DNA of 64,000 nt from Labrenzia sp. PHM005 (GTDB lineage Bacteria; Pseudomonadota; Alphaproteobacteria; Rhizobiales; Stappiaceae). A program made the translations under genes and the position numbers. Position 1 is the first letter of the stretch. Every line of letters begins with the position of its first letter. The notes below the pieces were generated by a model that was not told where the DNA came from, did no database searches, and saw nothing but the letters and a program-made list of their open reading frames with translations. This document shows positions 29,386-38,886 of the stretch, one piece after another. Where the stretch lies: positions 3,467,001 through 3,531,000 of the forward strand of contig NZ_CP041191.1 in assembly GCF_006517275.1 (NCBI RefSeq). Direction: 5' to 3'.

Positions 29386-29691
29386 ATGTCCAAGGTTACG
29401 AGCATAGACGTTCAAGGGTGCGACAATGAAATCATCATCATCGCCTGCCAGACCGCGGGAAGTTCAGTAATCTGCCATTTGAAATCTGGTTACAATGCAC
29501 CGGTCAGCTATACTGTGGACCCAGCAAACATTCTGTCCAGCGGATCCTACAATCTCACTGTGATCGGAATCAACTGGGGTGGTTCAGGAAGCTTCAAAGT
29601 TGCTATCAGTGGCGACAGTCCAGTCGTGCTTGAAGGCGGCGGCACAGAACCGGGTGTGGCCTACTCCAAGACGATTCCGATGACAGTCTAA
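29386..29691 (+). CDS. Small uncharacterised beta-rich protein
   Basis: A 101-residue protein I do not recognise. The ATG at 29386 is preceded by GGAGAGG seven to eight bases upstream, a good ribosome site that favours it over a start at 29287 inside the prfB terminator area. The chain alternates short hydrophobic and polar runs (EIIIIACQTAGSSVICHLKSG, SYNLTVIGINWGGSGSFKVAISG), as in a small beta sandwich, and has no signal peptide or charged tail. It has three cysteines, near residues 12, 21 and 30. It has its own terminated upstream neighbour and converges with an M23 peptidase gene. Similar composition to the proteins at 10651 and 13349 is noted, but no alignment is clear. Confidence 0.6.
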   Translation: MSKVTSIDVQGCDNEIIIIACQTAGSSVICHLKSGYNAPVSYTVDPANILSSGSYNLTVIGINWGGSGSFKVAISGDSPVVLEGGGTEPGVAYSKTIPMTV

Positions 29692-29707
29692 GCCAAAAAA
29701 TTGACGA

Positions 29708-31060
29708 TTAGAGCGACAGTTGCGTGAGCTTCTCGCCAGCGCGGAGGAAAGATGCCGGGTTGCTTGGCTTATCGTGGCGGCGGACTTCATAATGAAGGTG
29801 CGGGCCAGTCGAGCGGCCTGTGGAGCCGATGTTGCCGATCACATCGCCTGCCAGAACATGGCCGCCTTCAGAAATCCGGATCTTGCTCAAATGTGCATAT
29901 CGCGTCACGAAACCGTTGGCGTGGCGGATTTCAATCATCTTGCCGTAGCCGCCTTTCCAGCCGGCATGGATCACCGTTCCGGGCGCTGATGCAAAAACGC
30001 GGGCGCCGTAGGGGGCTTTAAAATCGAGGCCGGAATGCATCGCCAAACGGTTCAGGAAAGGGTCCATGCGCGGGCCATAACCGCTGGAGAGGGAGCCGTT
30101 GCGCACTGGCCGTTTGACCGGCAGGCGCAGAGCCGCGAACTTCACCCGTTTCAAGACCTTCAGGGCAGTGTTCGCCCGGTTTAGACGGCTCGCAAAACTC
30201 GTATGGTTGAGTGGCTCAAAAGGGCCGCCAAGACCTGACGTCGTTTTGACAGCCTTATTGAGATTGGGAAGGAGTGGGCCGGCGATGCTAAGTATATCTT
30301 CAATCCGGCTTTCGGTCGCAACTGTGATGGCATCGACAGCCGCCGTGCTTTCTGTTCCCATTTCGGAGATATCGGCTTTTACGGCGTCAAGTGCGGCCTG
30401 TTTTTCAGCGTTTTTTTTTACGTTGGTGTCAGCGGCCGGATCTGTGCCTTGAAGGACGCTCAGTGGATCAAAAGTTTTCGAGGATGCGTCCCGCAAACCG
30501 AGCGCCTTGACCGGTTCTGAAATGATATCACTTTCGCCGCCCATGGCAGTGCGGTCGTCGTGGCCGGCAGACGCAAGGCGTCCGGCGTCGATGGCCGGTT
30601 TTTGCGCCGGGACCGGCTGGCCGGTGTTCAGATAAATTCCGACGCTTTCAGCGCGGGCCACCAGGTCGGCGACAATAGTATGGCGCTGATTGAGATCATG
30701 CTGGCGGCGCAGGACATCCATCACCTGGATTTCAACGCTCTCACGGTCCACCAATTGGCGGCTGTTTAGGCGCTCGATTTCGGCCCGCAGCCGGTCGATT
30801 CGATCTTGGTACTGAAGAGCAACTTCCGCGCGGCCAGCGTTGACTTCTGTATCTGTTCCATTGCGCATGACGTGATAGCCAATGATGCCGGAGATGGTCA
30901 GCGTGGCGGCAATACAGGTTAAGGCGCCTGCAAGCAAATGCGCGGGGCGCAGAACGTAAGTAGTGGTTCTCAAATCGCCTTTTAAAGACTCCCGATGCGG
31001 TGCTGCCGACTTTGGCGCTTGGTATCTCCGCGTCGTTTCTGGGCGCTGCTGTATCATCAC
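29708..31060 (-). CDS. Membrane-anchored M23 peptidase (LytM-like)
   Basis: A 450-residue protein with a basic cytoplasmic N-terminus, one membrane helix at about residues 42-64, a long coiled-coil region (about 75-130), a variable middle and a C-terminal peptidase M23 domain. The zinc ligands are in HSGLDFKAPYG and HLHYEV, with the further YAHLSKI block. It is probably a murein endopeptidase or a divisome/EnvC-like activator; since the LytM zinc motifs are intact I favour an active hydrolase. It is transcribed towards the small protein at 29386. Confidence 0.92.
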   Translation of the reverse strand: MMIQQRPETTRRYQAPKSAAPHRESLKGDLRTTTYVLRPAHLLAGALTCIAATLTISGIIGYHVMRNGTDTEVNAGRAEVALQYQDRIDRLRAEIERLNSRQLVDRESVEIQVMDVLRRQHDLNQRHTIVADLVARAESVGIYLNTGQPVPAQKPAIDAGRLASAGHDDRTAMGGESDIISEPVKALGLRDASSKTFDPLSVLQGTDPAADTNVKKNAEKQAALDAVKADISEMGTESTAAVDAITVATESRIEDILSIAGPLLPNLNKAVKTTSGLGGPFEPLNHTSFASRLNRANTALKVLKRVKFAALRLPVKRPVRNGSLSSGYGPRMDPFLNRLAMHSGLDFKAPYGARVFASAPGTVIHAGWKGGYGKMIEIRHANGFVTRYAHLSKIRISEGGHVLAGDVIGNIGSTGRSTGPHLHYEVRRHDKPSNPASFLRAGEKLTQLSL

Positions 31061-31141
31061 TCGTTCACTGCTGCATTCTGCATTTCACTTGTGATGATTA
31101 GACTTCCTTAAGGTTAATAATTCGTCTTCAAACACCTGAAT

Positions 31142-31978
31142 TTAGCCCGTCAAACGGGCAAGAGGCTTGTAAAAACCAGGGGTTAGTCCAGCTTCCGACC
31201 GCGCGCGGTCGTTGAACGGCGGTTTCAGAGCGCCCCTAAAATGGGTTCGGACATAGGTGTGAAACGCAGGTTCAGGGCGAATCCCTTGCCGGTCACACAA
31301 GAATCGGAACCATTTTGCTCCGAATGCGACGTGATGTTTTTCATCCCGGTAAATCACATCAAGACATTTGGCGGTTTCTTCGTCACCAAGGTTACGGGCC
31401 TTTTCGATCATCGGCGGGGTGATGTCGAGACCGCGCGCTTCAAGCACCAAGGGGATGATGGCAAGACGGGCGGCCAGGTCGTGTCCAGTATCCTGAGCTG
31501 CCTGCCATAAACCGTCGTGAGCCGGCATGTCGCCATAAGCGGTATCCAGGCGCGCAAGCCGATCTTCCAGCATTGAAAAATGCTTAGCCTCTTCCAACCC
31601 CACACGAACCCAGTCGTCATAATAGGACCGCGGCAAGCGGACGTGGGCAAAACGGCCGATCAGGTCCCACGTTAGGTCGACGGCATTGAGTTCAATATGT
31701 GCAAGAGAATGAATGAGCGCCAACCGGCCGGCTTTGCCGGAGAGGCTGCGTTTGGGCATGTCTCTCGGAGCCAGAAGAACCGGTTTTTCCGGCCGTCCTG
31801 GACGGTCCGGCATTGGACCGTCCTTTGACGGAGAGCCCAGCGCCAAGTCCCGTTTGAACCAGGCTTTGGAGACCGCATACGCCAGCCGGACCTTTTCTGA
31901 GGTGTCCGGCGTGGCGACAATGGCGCGTGCGCCGGCAACGAGGCTTGCCGGCAGGGGTGTTTCTTTGACTTCGCTCAT
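31142..31978 (-). CDS. Ferritin-like domain protein, DUF455 family
   Basis: A 278-residue cytoplasmic protein with the DUF455 pattern. Helices carry likely diiron ligands: HSLAHIELNAVDL, LEEAKHFSML, LEARGLDITPPMI and DEKHHVAFGAKWF, that is, paired Glu and His residues at ferritin-like spacing. Family function is unknown, though ferritin-like diiron proteins often handle iron or oxidative chemistry. The next gene upstream on the same strand, 41 bp away, is the peroxiredoxin bcp, which supports a link to peroxide stress. Confidence 0.9.
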   Translation of the reverse strand: MSEVKETPLPASLVAGARAIVATPDTSEKVRLAYAVSKAWFKRDLALGSPSKDGPMPDRPGRPEKPVLLAPRDMPKRSLSGKAGRLALIHSLAHIELNAVDLTWDLIGRFAHVRLPRSYYDDWVRVGLEEAKHFSMLEDRLARLDTAYGDMPAHDGLWQAAQDTGHDLAARLAIIPLVLEARGLDITPPMIEKARNLGDEETAKCLDVIYRDEKHHVAFGAKWFRFLCDRQGIRPEPAFHTYVRTHFRGALKPPFNDRARSEAGLTPGFYKPLARLTG

Positions 31979-32019
31979 CTGGCCGTCTGATCTTTATGTG
32001 GAGAGACAGTCAAACGTGG

Positions 32020-32487
32020 CTAAAGTGCCTGGACTGCCTCAAGGACCGCTTCAGCGTGTCCCGCAACTTTCACTTTGCGCCAGATCTGAGCGATTTTTCC
32101 GTCCGCGTCCACCAGAAAAGTCGCTCTTTCAACGCCCATATACTTTTTGCCGTACATCGATTTCTCCACCCAAACGCCATAGGCCTCGGCGGTGGTCTTT
32201 TCTGTATCGGCCCCAAGGCGGACCGCGAGATAGTGTTTGGCGATGAAATTGTCGTGTTTGCGGGCTGTGTCGGGCGAGATTCCAACTATGGTGGTGCCAA
32301 GCTTTTTGAAATCTTCAATCAGATCAGTGAAGGCAATGGCTTCCTTGGTGCAGCCGGGCGTGTTGTCTTTTGGGTAAAAATACACCACCACCGGCTGCCC
32401 TTTCAGGGCACTTAGGGAGATTCTGGAGCCGCCATCGGCTTCCAAATCAAAATCCGGAGCAGCATCACCTAGGGCCAGGTCGCTCAT
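32020..32487 (-). CDS. bcp: Thioredoxin-dependent peroxiredoxin, BCP/PrxQ type
   Basis: A 155-residue cytoplasmic peroxidase. The peroxidatic cysteine is Cys46 in YPKDNTPGCTKEA. The resolving cysteine found five residues later in E. coli BCP is replaced, and Cys46 is the only cysteine in the chain, so this is a one-cysteine enzyme that must use a partner thiol. The rest (TTIVGISPD, RATFLVDADGKI) is typical. It lies 41 bp upstream of the DUF455 gene on the same strand. Confidence 0.95.
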   Translation of the reverse strand: MSDLALGDAAPDFDLEADGGSRISLSALKGQPVVVYFYPKDNTPGCTKEAIAFTDLIEDFKKLGTTIVGISPDTARKHDNFIAKHYLAVRLGADTEKTTAEAYGVWVEKSMYGKKYMGVERATFLVDADGKIAQIWRKVKVAGHAEAVLEAVQAL

Positions 32488-32692
32488 ATCGCCTTCCTTC
32501 TGTCATGTTTTGTGCGTTAAAGCCGTTTTGGGCAGCTGGGAGGGGAGCGGCTATCGCTTTTGCTGCCCGTTTGACACTATCATAGGCATTGATACGACTC
32601 GTTCAATGCAACGGATGTGCGGCCATCTCAGAATATTGCATGGCTAACAACAGACCCTGCGTATTCGCCAGGAGATAGCGGACGGAATGTAA

Positions 32693-35600
32693 GTGGCACG
32701 ACCGGACGGAATGAAAGACCAATTGCCGGAAAAATCTAAGGTAAGCCGCCGCAGCCTTTTGCGCTGGGGGGCAGGCTTGTTCGTGGTCGGTCTGGCAGTA
32801 TTCGTTGCGGTGGTGTTTACCTCCGGCCCAGTAATGGTGCCGTTTCTCGGCAGCTTCTTGGCAGCGCAAGGCACACGGGGCCCGGTCACGTTATCCATTG
32901 AAAGCGCAAGCTTGGATTTTACCGACGCCGCCGGGGTCAAGATCGTCGCAAATGACGTGGATGTCGAGATTTCCGGAGGGGCGCCGGTTTCGCTGCGCTT
33001 TCCGCAATTGGAAGTGCCGCTGGACAGATCAGCCCTATTGTCTGGAAAGCTGAAGTTTGCATCCCTGCAGCTTATCCGCCCTGAAGTCACAATTGCCTTG
33101 AAAGGCGGGCCGGCCGTTGTGCCGGAAGTCGGGCAGCTGATGGAAGCTGTGAACCGGATCGGCAATCTGGTCGATGATCAGTTTGCCCGCCGCGGTTTGA
33201 CGTCCGTTCGAATTCTGGATGGGCGGTTTGACGTGTCCGGACCGGCACCCCGGTCCTTTTCCGGCATCAATGCAGATGTCTTGCGCGCCGCAGACGGTAC
33301 AATTACGGCTCGGGCCCGCGTCGGCGGGCAGGTCACATCATGGCAATTGGACTTCTTGCGCAGCCAATCGGTCTCGGGGACCGGGACCCGCATGGCGGCC
33401 GTGGTCAATGGCATCACACTGGCGGAACTATTGGGTCCGGAAGGATCGACAGCTTACGGAAAAGGCTTGCGCCTTCCTGCTTCGGCGAAAATTGATTCTG
33501 TTTTGGATGGAGACGGGAAACTCGAATCTGCGAATGCTGTCGCCCGGGTTCGAAACGGCTGGTTTCAAATGGGGCGCACGCTGGTCGCTTTTGACGATGC
33601 AGCTCTGTCATTGGTTTACAGCGGGCCGAACCAACCGATAGAGATCCAAAAATCTCATTTCATTCGCGGCAACACGCGAGTGTTCTTTACCGGCAAGATT
33701 GACAGGCCAAAAGCAAATGCCCCTGTTTGGAATTTCCAACTAGAGTCTGAATATCCGGTGGTCGGGCCGAACGACATTCCCGAACCGCCTCAGATGTTGG
33801 ACGGCGTATTGGTTAAGGGGTCGATCGACTTAAATGAGCGGCTGATTGATGTCAGTCGGTTCGCAATTCGTTCCGGAAAATCTTCCGCTGACGGGGCTGC
33901 CAAAGTTCAGCTGAGGCCAGACGGACCATATTTGGCTATTGCCGTTGATGGTCAAAATATCCCTTTGTCGCTGGCAAAGAAGGCTTGGCCAATTACCTTG
34001 GTTCCGCCGGCACGGCGTTGGATCATCGAGCGATTGAAGGCTGGGATCATTGAAGAGGCATCGTTTACCGGTGCATTCCGCCCACCAGCCTTCAATCACA
34101 AGGATCCGGATGCTGGTTGGTCCGGTGATGATTTGAAATTGACCATGTCTTTCACCAATGGCGCGGTGGCCCCTGTTGGGGAGGTTGCGGTGGTAGATGG
34201 CCTGTCTGGTACGGTCAAAATCGAAAACGAAGTTCTGACGGTGACGGCAAGCGACGGGACGGCAGGTCTTCCTGGGAACGCTCGTGTTTTGGTTCCCGAG
34301 ACGGTTTTTGAGATCCATCATCTTCCGCTGCGCACTGGCAAAGTCGCTCAGGTTCACACACGGCTGGAAGGTGGAAACGCGGAAATCGGCACCCTTTTGA
34401 ACGCCAAGCCTTTTACGGTGTTGGAGCGGGCGAAGCTGACGGCAGATGGGGTGAGTGGCATTGGCGAGGTAGATATCAGCGCCAGTTTCCCAATGAAACG
34501 GAACCTCGACATGAAGTCGGTCTCCTGGAAAGCGGTCGGCCGGTCCCGCGATTTTTCAGACACCAATCCGATTATGGGGCATTTGATCAGCAACGCCGAT
34601 CTGGTGATTGAGGCCGACCGGGAGGCCGTCGCCATAACCGGAAATGGCAAGTTTGATGGCCTTAATGCGGACATTAATCTTGTTGTGCCGCTGGACGGTG
34701 AAAAAGGGTCATCACGACAGGACGTTGTTGCTGCAGTCACTGCAAAACAGCTCAAGGCCCGTGGTATCGACCTGACGGCGTTTCTTGACGGGCCAATGAC
34801 GGTGAGCGCTGGGAAGATTGAAGGCGGTCAAAACATCACCGTCAACCTGCGCGATACAGACGTGCAATTGAAGGCGCTCGGCTGGCAAAAAGCTAAAGGC
34901 GTGCCGGCAACGGCCACTTTTAAGTTGATTGAGACCGACGAGAAAACCTTGGTTCAGGATTTCGAATTGATGTCGGAAGGGGTCGACATCTTTGGCCAAA
35001 TCGAACTGTCGAAGAGTGGCGAATTGCAGGTCGCGTCTTTTCCCCGGTTCCAGCTTCGGCCTGGTGATGATGTTGATGTCGACATTACACGGGCAAGGAA
35101 CGGCCGCTATGACATAATCTTTGCCGGTCTCACATTTGATGGGCGGGGGCTCATCAGAAGCCTGCGCAGCCCTGGCGGCAGCCAAGGCGAGGGGGATTTT
35201 GCAGATGGCGCCCGCATAGCTGTCGATATCGCTCGAATGACCGGTTTTAACAAACGCTGGATGAGCGACGTTAAGGGCCGGGTGGATACCGGTCCAAAAG
35301 GGCTTGAGGCCACGGAAATCCGCGGAAAACTCGACGGCCAGTCAGATTTCCGGTTCACACTCGCCAATCAAGGGAACGCCCAGCAGGCAGATGGTCGGTT
35401 CGACGATACTGGAGCGATGCTAGCTTTTCTGGATTTCTATGAGCGGATGCAAGGCGGCAAGGGCGTGCTCAATGTGGCCATGGCGGATGCCGACAGTTGG
35501 GTCGGAGACTTCCGTGTCCGCTCTCTCTTTATCACGGAAGATCCAGCGATTCAGCGGATCCGGGAAAGTGACCGCCGCATAAACGAAGAGGACGGTTGGA

Positions 35601-36001
35601 TTAATCCATACGCGGGCCGATCAGCGAGCTCGAACCGGCCAAAAGGCAGCGCATCGTTTGAAACGCTCGATATCAACTTCACCAGGGATGGTGATATCAT
35701 GACCATCAGCCGGGGCGCCTTGCGCGGCGCGGCGCTTGGCGGCACGGTTTCAGGCACCGTCGATCTGGGCCAGCAGACCCTCAGCCTGACCGGTACCTTT
35801 GTTCCGATCTATGCGCTCAACAATGTCTTTTCCAAGATCCCTCTATTGGGGTTTGCGCTCGGCGGCAGCACCGGAGAGGGTTTGATCGGCGTGACCTACC
35901 GCCTGTCCGGTGCACTGTCAGATCCGGTTTTGTCGGTCAATCCAATCTCGGCCATTGCGCCCGGGATTTTCCGGAAGATGTTTGAGTTTCAGCCGAACTG
36001 A
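32693..36001 (+). CDS. Large AsmA/YhdP-like envelope protein (DUF3971)
   Basis: A protein of about 1102 residues with one N-terminal membrane helix (about 24-45) and a long periplasmic part made of repeated beta strands. It belongs by pattern to the YhdP/AsmA-like group: DUF3971 in the middle and an AsmA-like C-terminal block (RGALRGAALGGTVSGTVDLG, then a hydrophobic end with GVTYRLSGALSDPVLSVNP). Such proteins span the periplasm as grooves that carry phospholipids to the outer membrane. The GTG at 32693 and an ATG at 32711 are both possible starts. The gene stands alone, divergent from bcp and convergent with tyrS. Confidence 0.9.
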   Translation: MARPDGMKDQLPEKSKVSRRSLLRWGAGLFVVGLAVFVAVVFTSGPVMVPFLGSFLAAQGTRGPVTLSIESASLDFTDAAGVKIVANDVDVEISGGAPVSLRFPQLEVPLDRSALLSGKLKFASLQLIRPEVTIALKGGPAVVPEVGQLMEAVNRIGNLVDDQFARRGLTSVRILDGRFDVSGPAPRSFSGINADVLRAADGTITARARVGGQVTSWQLDFLRSQSVSGTGTRMAAVVNGITLAELLGPEGSTAYGKGLRLPASAKIDSVLDGDGKLESANAVARVRNGWFQMGRTLVAFDDAALSLVYSGPNQPIEIQKSHFIRGNTRVFFTGKIDRPKANAPVWNFQLESEYPVVGPNDIPEPPQMLDGVLVKGSIDLNERLIDVSRFAIRSGKSSADGAAKVQLRPDGPYLAIAVDGQNIPLSLAKKAWPITLVPPARRWIIERLKAGIIEEASFTGAFRPPAFNHKDPDAGWSGDDLKLTMSFTNGAVAPVGEVAVVDGLSGTVKIENEVLTVTASDGTAGLPGNARVLVPETVFEIHHLPLRTGKVAQVHTRLEGGNAEIGTLLNAKPFTVLERAKLTADGVSGIGEVDISASFPMKRNLDMKSVSWKAVGRSRDFSDTNPIMGHLISNADLVIEADREAVAITGNGKFDGLNADINLVVPLDGEKGSSRQDVVAAVTAKQLKARGIDLTAFLDGPMTVSAGKIEGGQNITVNLRDTDVQLKALGWQKAKGVPATATFKLIETDEKTLVQDFELMSEGVDIFGQIELSKSGELQVASFPRFQLRPGDDVDVDITRARNGRYDIIFAGLTFDGRGLIRSLRSPGGSQGEGDFADGARIAVDIARMTGFNKRWMSDVKGRVDTGPKGLEATEIRGKLDGQSDFRFTLANQGNAQQADGRFDDTGAMLAFLDFYERMQGGKGVLNVAMADADSWVGDFRVRSLFITEDPAIQRIRESDRRINEEDGWINPYAGRSASSNRPKGSASFETLDINFTRDGDIMTISRGALRGAALGGTVSGTVDLGQQTLSLTGTFVPIYALNNVFSKIPLLGFALGGSTGEGLIGVTYRLSGALSDPVLSVNPISAIAPGIFRKMFEFQPN

Positions 36002-36027
36002 ACGGCATTCTAACCACTGATCATAAG

Positions 36028-36055
36028 AAAAGCCGGGTGCGTGCCCGGCTTTCTG
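36028..36055. terminator. Bidirectional terminator between the AsmA-like gene and tyrS
   Basis: The stem AAAGCCGGG/CCCGGCTTT with A residues to the left and a T-rich run to the right lies 26 bases after the AsmA-like stop and 30 before the tyrS stop. Confidence 0.8.
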
Positions 36056-36082
36056 TTTATCAAAATGTGAGCGTCTGATCGA

Positions 36083-37336
36083 TCACACCGGCTTTAGGAG
36101 AACATGTTTCTTCTTGCCGAGAGACAATTTGATGATGCCGTCTTCGGTGACGTCGTTCAACGACAGCTGGCGGTTGGCATCCTGCTCACCCTTGTCGTTG
36201 ATCTTGACCGCACCACCCTTGATGTTGCGTCGGACATCGCCATTCGAAGCACACAGACCGGCGGTCACAAAGGCATTCAAAACACCGAGACCGGCTTCCA
36301 GATCGCCTTTGGCAACCTCTACGGTCGGCAAGCCTGCCGCGGATTGGCCTTCTTCAAACGCCTTGCGCGCAGTTTCTGCTGCCGCTTCCGCTTTATCGCG
36401 GCCATGGATCAGCGCGGTGGCTTCTGTCGCCAGAACCTTTTTGGCGTCGTTGATCTCAGAGCCTTCCAGGGCGGCGAGGCGTTTGATCTCGGCCATCGGC
36501 AAGACTGTGAAGAGCTTCAAGAACTTCTCGACATCAGCGTCTTCTGTGTTGCGCCAGTACTGCCAGTAGTCATAGGCCGACAGCTGTTCTTCGTTCAGCC
36601 AGACGGCTCCAGCAGCGGTTTTGCCCATCTTGGCACCGGATGCGGTCGTCAGAAGCGGAGAGGTGAGGGCAAAGGCAGAAGTTTCTTCCAGACGGCGAAC
36701 AAGGTCGGTGCCGGACAGAATGTTGCCCCATTGGTCGGACCCGCCCATCTGCAACCGGCATCCGGTCCGCCGGTAAATCTCCAGATAATCGTAACCCTGC
36801 AGCAGCATGTAGTTGAACTCCAGGAACGACAGATTCTGCTCGCGCTCAAGGCGCAGGCGGACGCTATCGCGCTGGATCATCTGGTTGACGGAAAAATGCC
36901 GGCCGATTTCGCGCAGGAAGTCGACGTAATTCAGGGACAGAAGCCAGTCGGCATTGTCCATCATCAGGGCATCGTTCGGCCCGTCGCCAAATGTCAGCAG
37001 TTTTTCAAAAACCTTGCGAATACCCGCCTTGTTTTCTTCAATCAGGTCCGGTGTCAGGATCTTGCGGCTTTCGTCCTTGCCGGACGGATCGCCAACCCGG
37101 GTGGTGCCGCCGCCCATCAGGGCAATCGGCCGGTGGCCGGTCTTCTGGAACCAGTGCAGCATCATGATCGGGACAAGCGACCCGGCGTGCAGGCTCGGCG
37201 CGGTGCAGTCAAAGCCGATATAGGCAGTCACCGTTTCCTTGGCGCACAGCTCATCCAAGCCTTGAGGATCCGAGATCTGATGGATGAACCCGCGTTCGGA
37301 CAAAACCTGCAAAAACTCTGACTTGAACTCGCTCAT
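36083..37336 (-). CDS. tyrS: Tyrosyl-tRNA synthetase
   Basis: A 417-residue class I synthetase that charges tRNA-Tyr. The HIGH-type motif is in [12 protein letters not shown] and the KMSKS-type loop is [22 protein letters not shown] and the tyrosine pocket [12 protein letters not shown] are family-typical. A C-terminal S4 RNA-binding domain follows from about residue 350 ([16 protein letters not shown]). Length is standard. Confidence 0.98.
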   Translation of the reverse strand: MSEFKSEFLQVLSERGFIHQISDPQGLDELCAKETVTAYIGFDCTAPSLHAGSLVPIMMLHWFQKTGHRPIALMGGGTTRVGDPSGKDESRKILTPDLIEENKAGIRKVFEKLLTFGDGPNDALMMDNADWLLSLNYVDFLREIGRHFSVNQMIQRDSVRLRLEREQNLSFLEFNYMLLQGYDYLEIYRRTGCRLQMGGSDQWGNILSGTDLVRRLEETSAFALTSPLLTTASGAKMGKTAAGAVWLNEEQLSAYDYWQYWRNTEDADVEKFLKLFTVLPMAEIKRLAALEGSEINDAKKVLATEATALIHGRDKAEAAAETARKAFEEGQSAAGLPTVEVAKGDLEAGLGVLNAFVTAGLCASNGDVRRNIKGGAVKINDKGEQDANRQLSLNDVTEDGIIKLSLGKKKHVLLKPV

Positions 37337-37571
37337 AAATCTGCCTGTCGATTAAAACTGTCGCGTGGCCTTTGGCCTGTTGCACAAGGCTCTATACCGG
37401 CGGAGTGCGGTTGTAAATTGCAAGCTCGGTCTAGAGTGTTCAGTAAGGCAAAAATTCGATTTTTTGGAAAACTGACTTTCGTGATGCGGGTCACGCCGCC
37501 GGATAACAAGCGCTGGTAGTTTCTTATTATCGGCCGGTTGAGATCCGGCGTTCAGTTGAGGAGGAGAAGTC

Positions 37572-37841
37572 ATGTTCAAGAAATTCGCAATTGCCGCCGT
37601 AACCACCGCGACATTGGCCACCGCTGCCGTATCCCTTGCGCCGAGCCAAGCCCACGCCGGCAACCGCGCGGGAGCTGTTGCAGCCGGCGCGATTATTGGT
37701 CTTGCAGCTGGCGCAATCATCGCAAGCCAGGCACAGCCGCGCTATTATGCGCCTGTCCGTTGCCGCAACCAGGCCGTCCGCCGCTGGAATCCATATCAAC
37801 GCCGCTATGTCGTCGTCGGTTACCGTCAGGTTTGCTACTGA
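37572..37841 (+). CDS. Small secreted protein with glycine-zipper-like segment
   Basis: An 89-residue protein with a clear signal peptide cleaved after AHA (near residue 29), then an Ala/Gly-rich hydrophobic stretch (GAVAAGAIIGLAAGAIIA) that resembles a glycine zipper or small membrane-inserting helix, then a Tyr/Arg-rich tail with two cysteines. GGAGGAG before the ATG is a strong ribosome site. Similar small basic Tyr-rich exported proteins are common in rhizobia and relatives; function unknown. Its own terminator follows. Confidence 0.8.
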   Translation: MFKKFAIAAVTTATLATAAVSLAPSQAHAGNRAGAVAAGAIIGLAAGAIIASQAQPRYYAPVRCRNQAVRRWNPYQRRYVVVGYRQVCY

Positions 37842-37862
37842 TACCTTGGCAAAGTCATTTTG

Positions 37863-37895
37863 AAACGAAGGCCTCCTCTTGGGGGCCTTTCGTTT
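37863..37895 (+). terminator. Terminator after the small secreted protein
   Basis: The arms AAACGAAGGCC and GGCCTTTCGTTT form a long stem with a one-base bulge, starting 22 bases past the stop. Confidence 0.7.
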
Positions 37896-38038
37896 ATTGG
37901 CAAGGAAGCACACTCGTTTCCCTTTTCCGCTCTTTAACGATCATAGTTCCCGAACTGCAGATTTCATCAGAATGACACCAATCCTTCATTCAGCCACCCG
38001 TCCGGTTTGCTACGACGCTCGCAACCGAGGAGGCCTGG

Positions 38039-38863
38039 ATGACTGCAATCTCAGTACAGCGACTGTCCAAAACGTTTCGCGGCGGTGTTCAGGCACTTGA
38101 CGGTGTCAGTCTGACGGTGTCGGAAGGTGAATTCGTCGCGCTGATTGGCGCCTCAGGATCTGGAAAATCCACCTTAATCCGGCACATTTCAGGCCTTGTT
38201 GCCGGCGACAAGGACCGGGATTGCTGTACGGTCACCGTCAACGGGAAAACGGTTCAAAAAAGCGGTGCAGTCTCAAAGAACATTGCGGCCACCAGAACCG
38301 GAATCGGCGTTGTGTTTCAGCAGTTCAACCTGGTGCCGCGTCTCAGCGTTCTGACCAATGTTTTGGCCGGACTGCTTGGCAAGGTGCCGGTTTGGCGCGG
38401 GGTTTTTGGTTTCTTTTCAAATGAAGAAAAGCAGCTGGCCATGCGCGCACTTCAACGCGTCGGGATTGAAGCGAAAGCCCGCCAAAGAGCCTCAACCCTG
38501 TCAGGCGGGCAGCAGCAACGCGCGGCAATCGCCCGCACAATTGTCCAAGGTGCCAAGGTGATCCTGGCCGATGAGCCGATCGCCTCCCTAGATCCAGCCT
38601 CTGCGAAGCGTGTGATGGGTATATTGTCCCGCCTCAATGAGGAAGACGGCACTACGGTCGTCGTGTCTTTGCATCAGGTTGAATATGCGCGCCGCTATTG
38701 CCAGCGGACCATTGCGATGCGGGCCGGCCAGATTGTCTACGATGGGCCGAGCCATGCTCTGACGACCCAGTTTTTGCGTGAAATCTACGGCGAGGCCAGC
38801 GAAGAACTTGTGCTGCCGGACGCCGAAGACTTCGGGACCGCGCCAATCCCGGCGACGGCCTGA
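38039..38863 (+). CDS. phnC: Phosphonate ABC transporter ATP-binding protein
   Basis: A 274-residue ABC ATPase. The Walker A is GASGSGKST (37-45), followed by the Q-loop VFQQFNLVPRLSVLTNVL, the signature TLSGGQQQRAAIARTI and Walker B VILADEPIASLDP. The FNLVPRLSVLTNVLAG block and the TTVVVSLHQVEYARRYC end are typical of PhnC. First gene of phnCDE. It energises uptake of phosphonates, phosphite or phosphate esters. Confidence 0.95.
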   Translation: MTAISVQRLSKTFRGGVQALDGVSLTVSEGEFVALIGASGSGKSTLIRHISGLVAGDKDRDCCTVTVNGKTVQKSGAVSKNIAATRTGIGVVFQQFNLVPRLSVLTNVLAGLLGKVPVWRGVFGFFSNEEKQLAMRALQRVGIEAKARQRASTLSGGQQQRAAIARTIVQGAKVILADEPIASLDPASAKRVMGILSRLNEEDGTTVVVSLHQVEYARRYCQRTIAMRAGQIVYDGPSHALTTQFLREIYGEASEELVLPDAEDFGTAPIPATA

Positions 38864-38886
38864 AACCCTTTAGGGGAGACATCGTG

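Noticed and set aside
36104..37321. Long open frame on the plus strand opposite tyrS
   Set aside because: It is the antisense shadow of a certain tyrS gene, as happens in GC-rich coding DNA.
37961..37977. Pho-box-like half sites before phnC
   Set aside because: On the minus strand TGTCAT and TGAAAT are 11 bp apart, but the second half is poor and the orientation is opposite to phnC.
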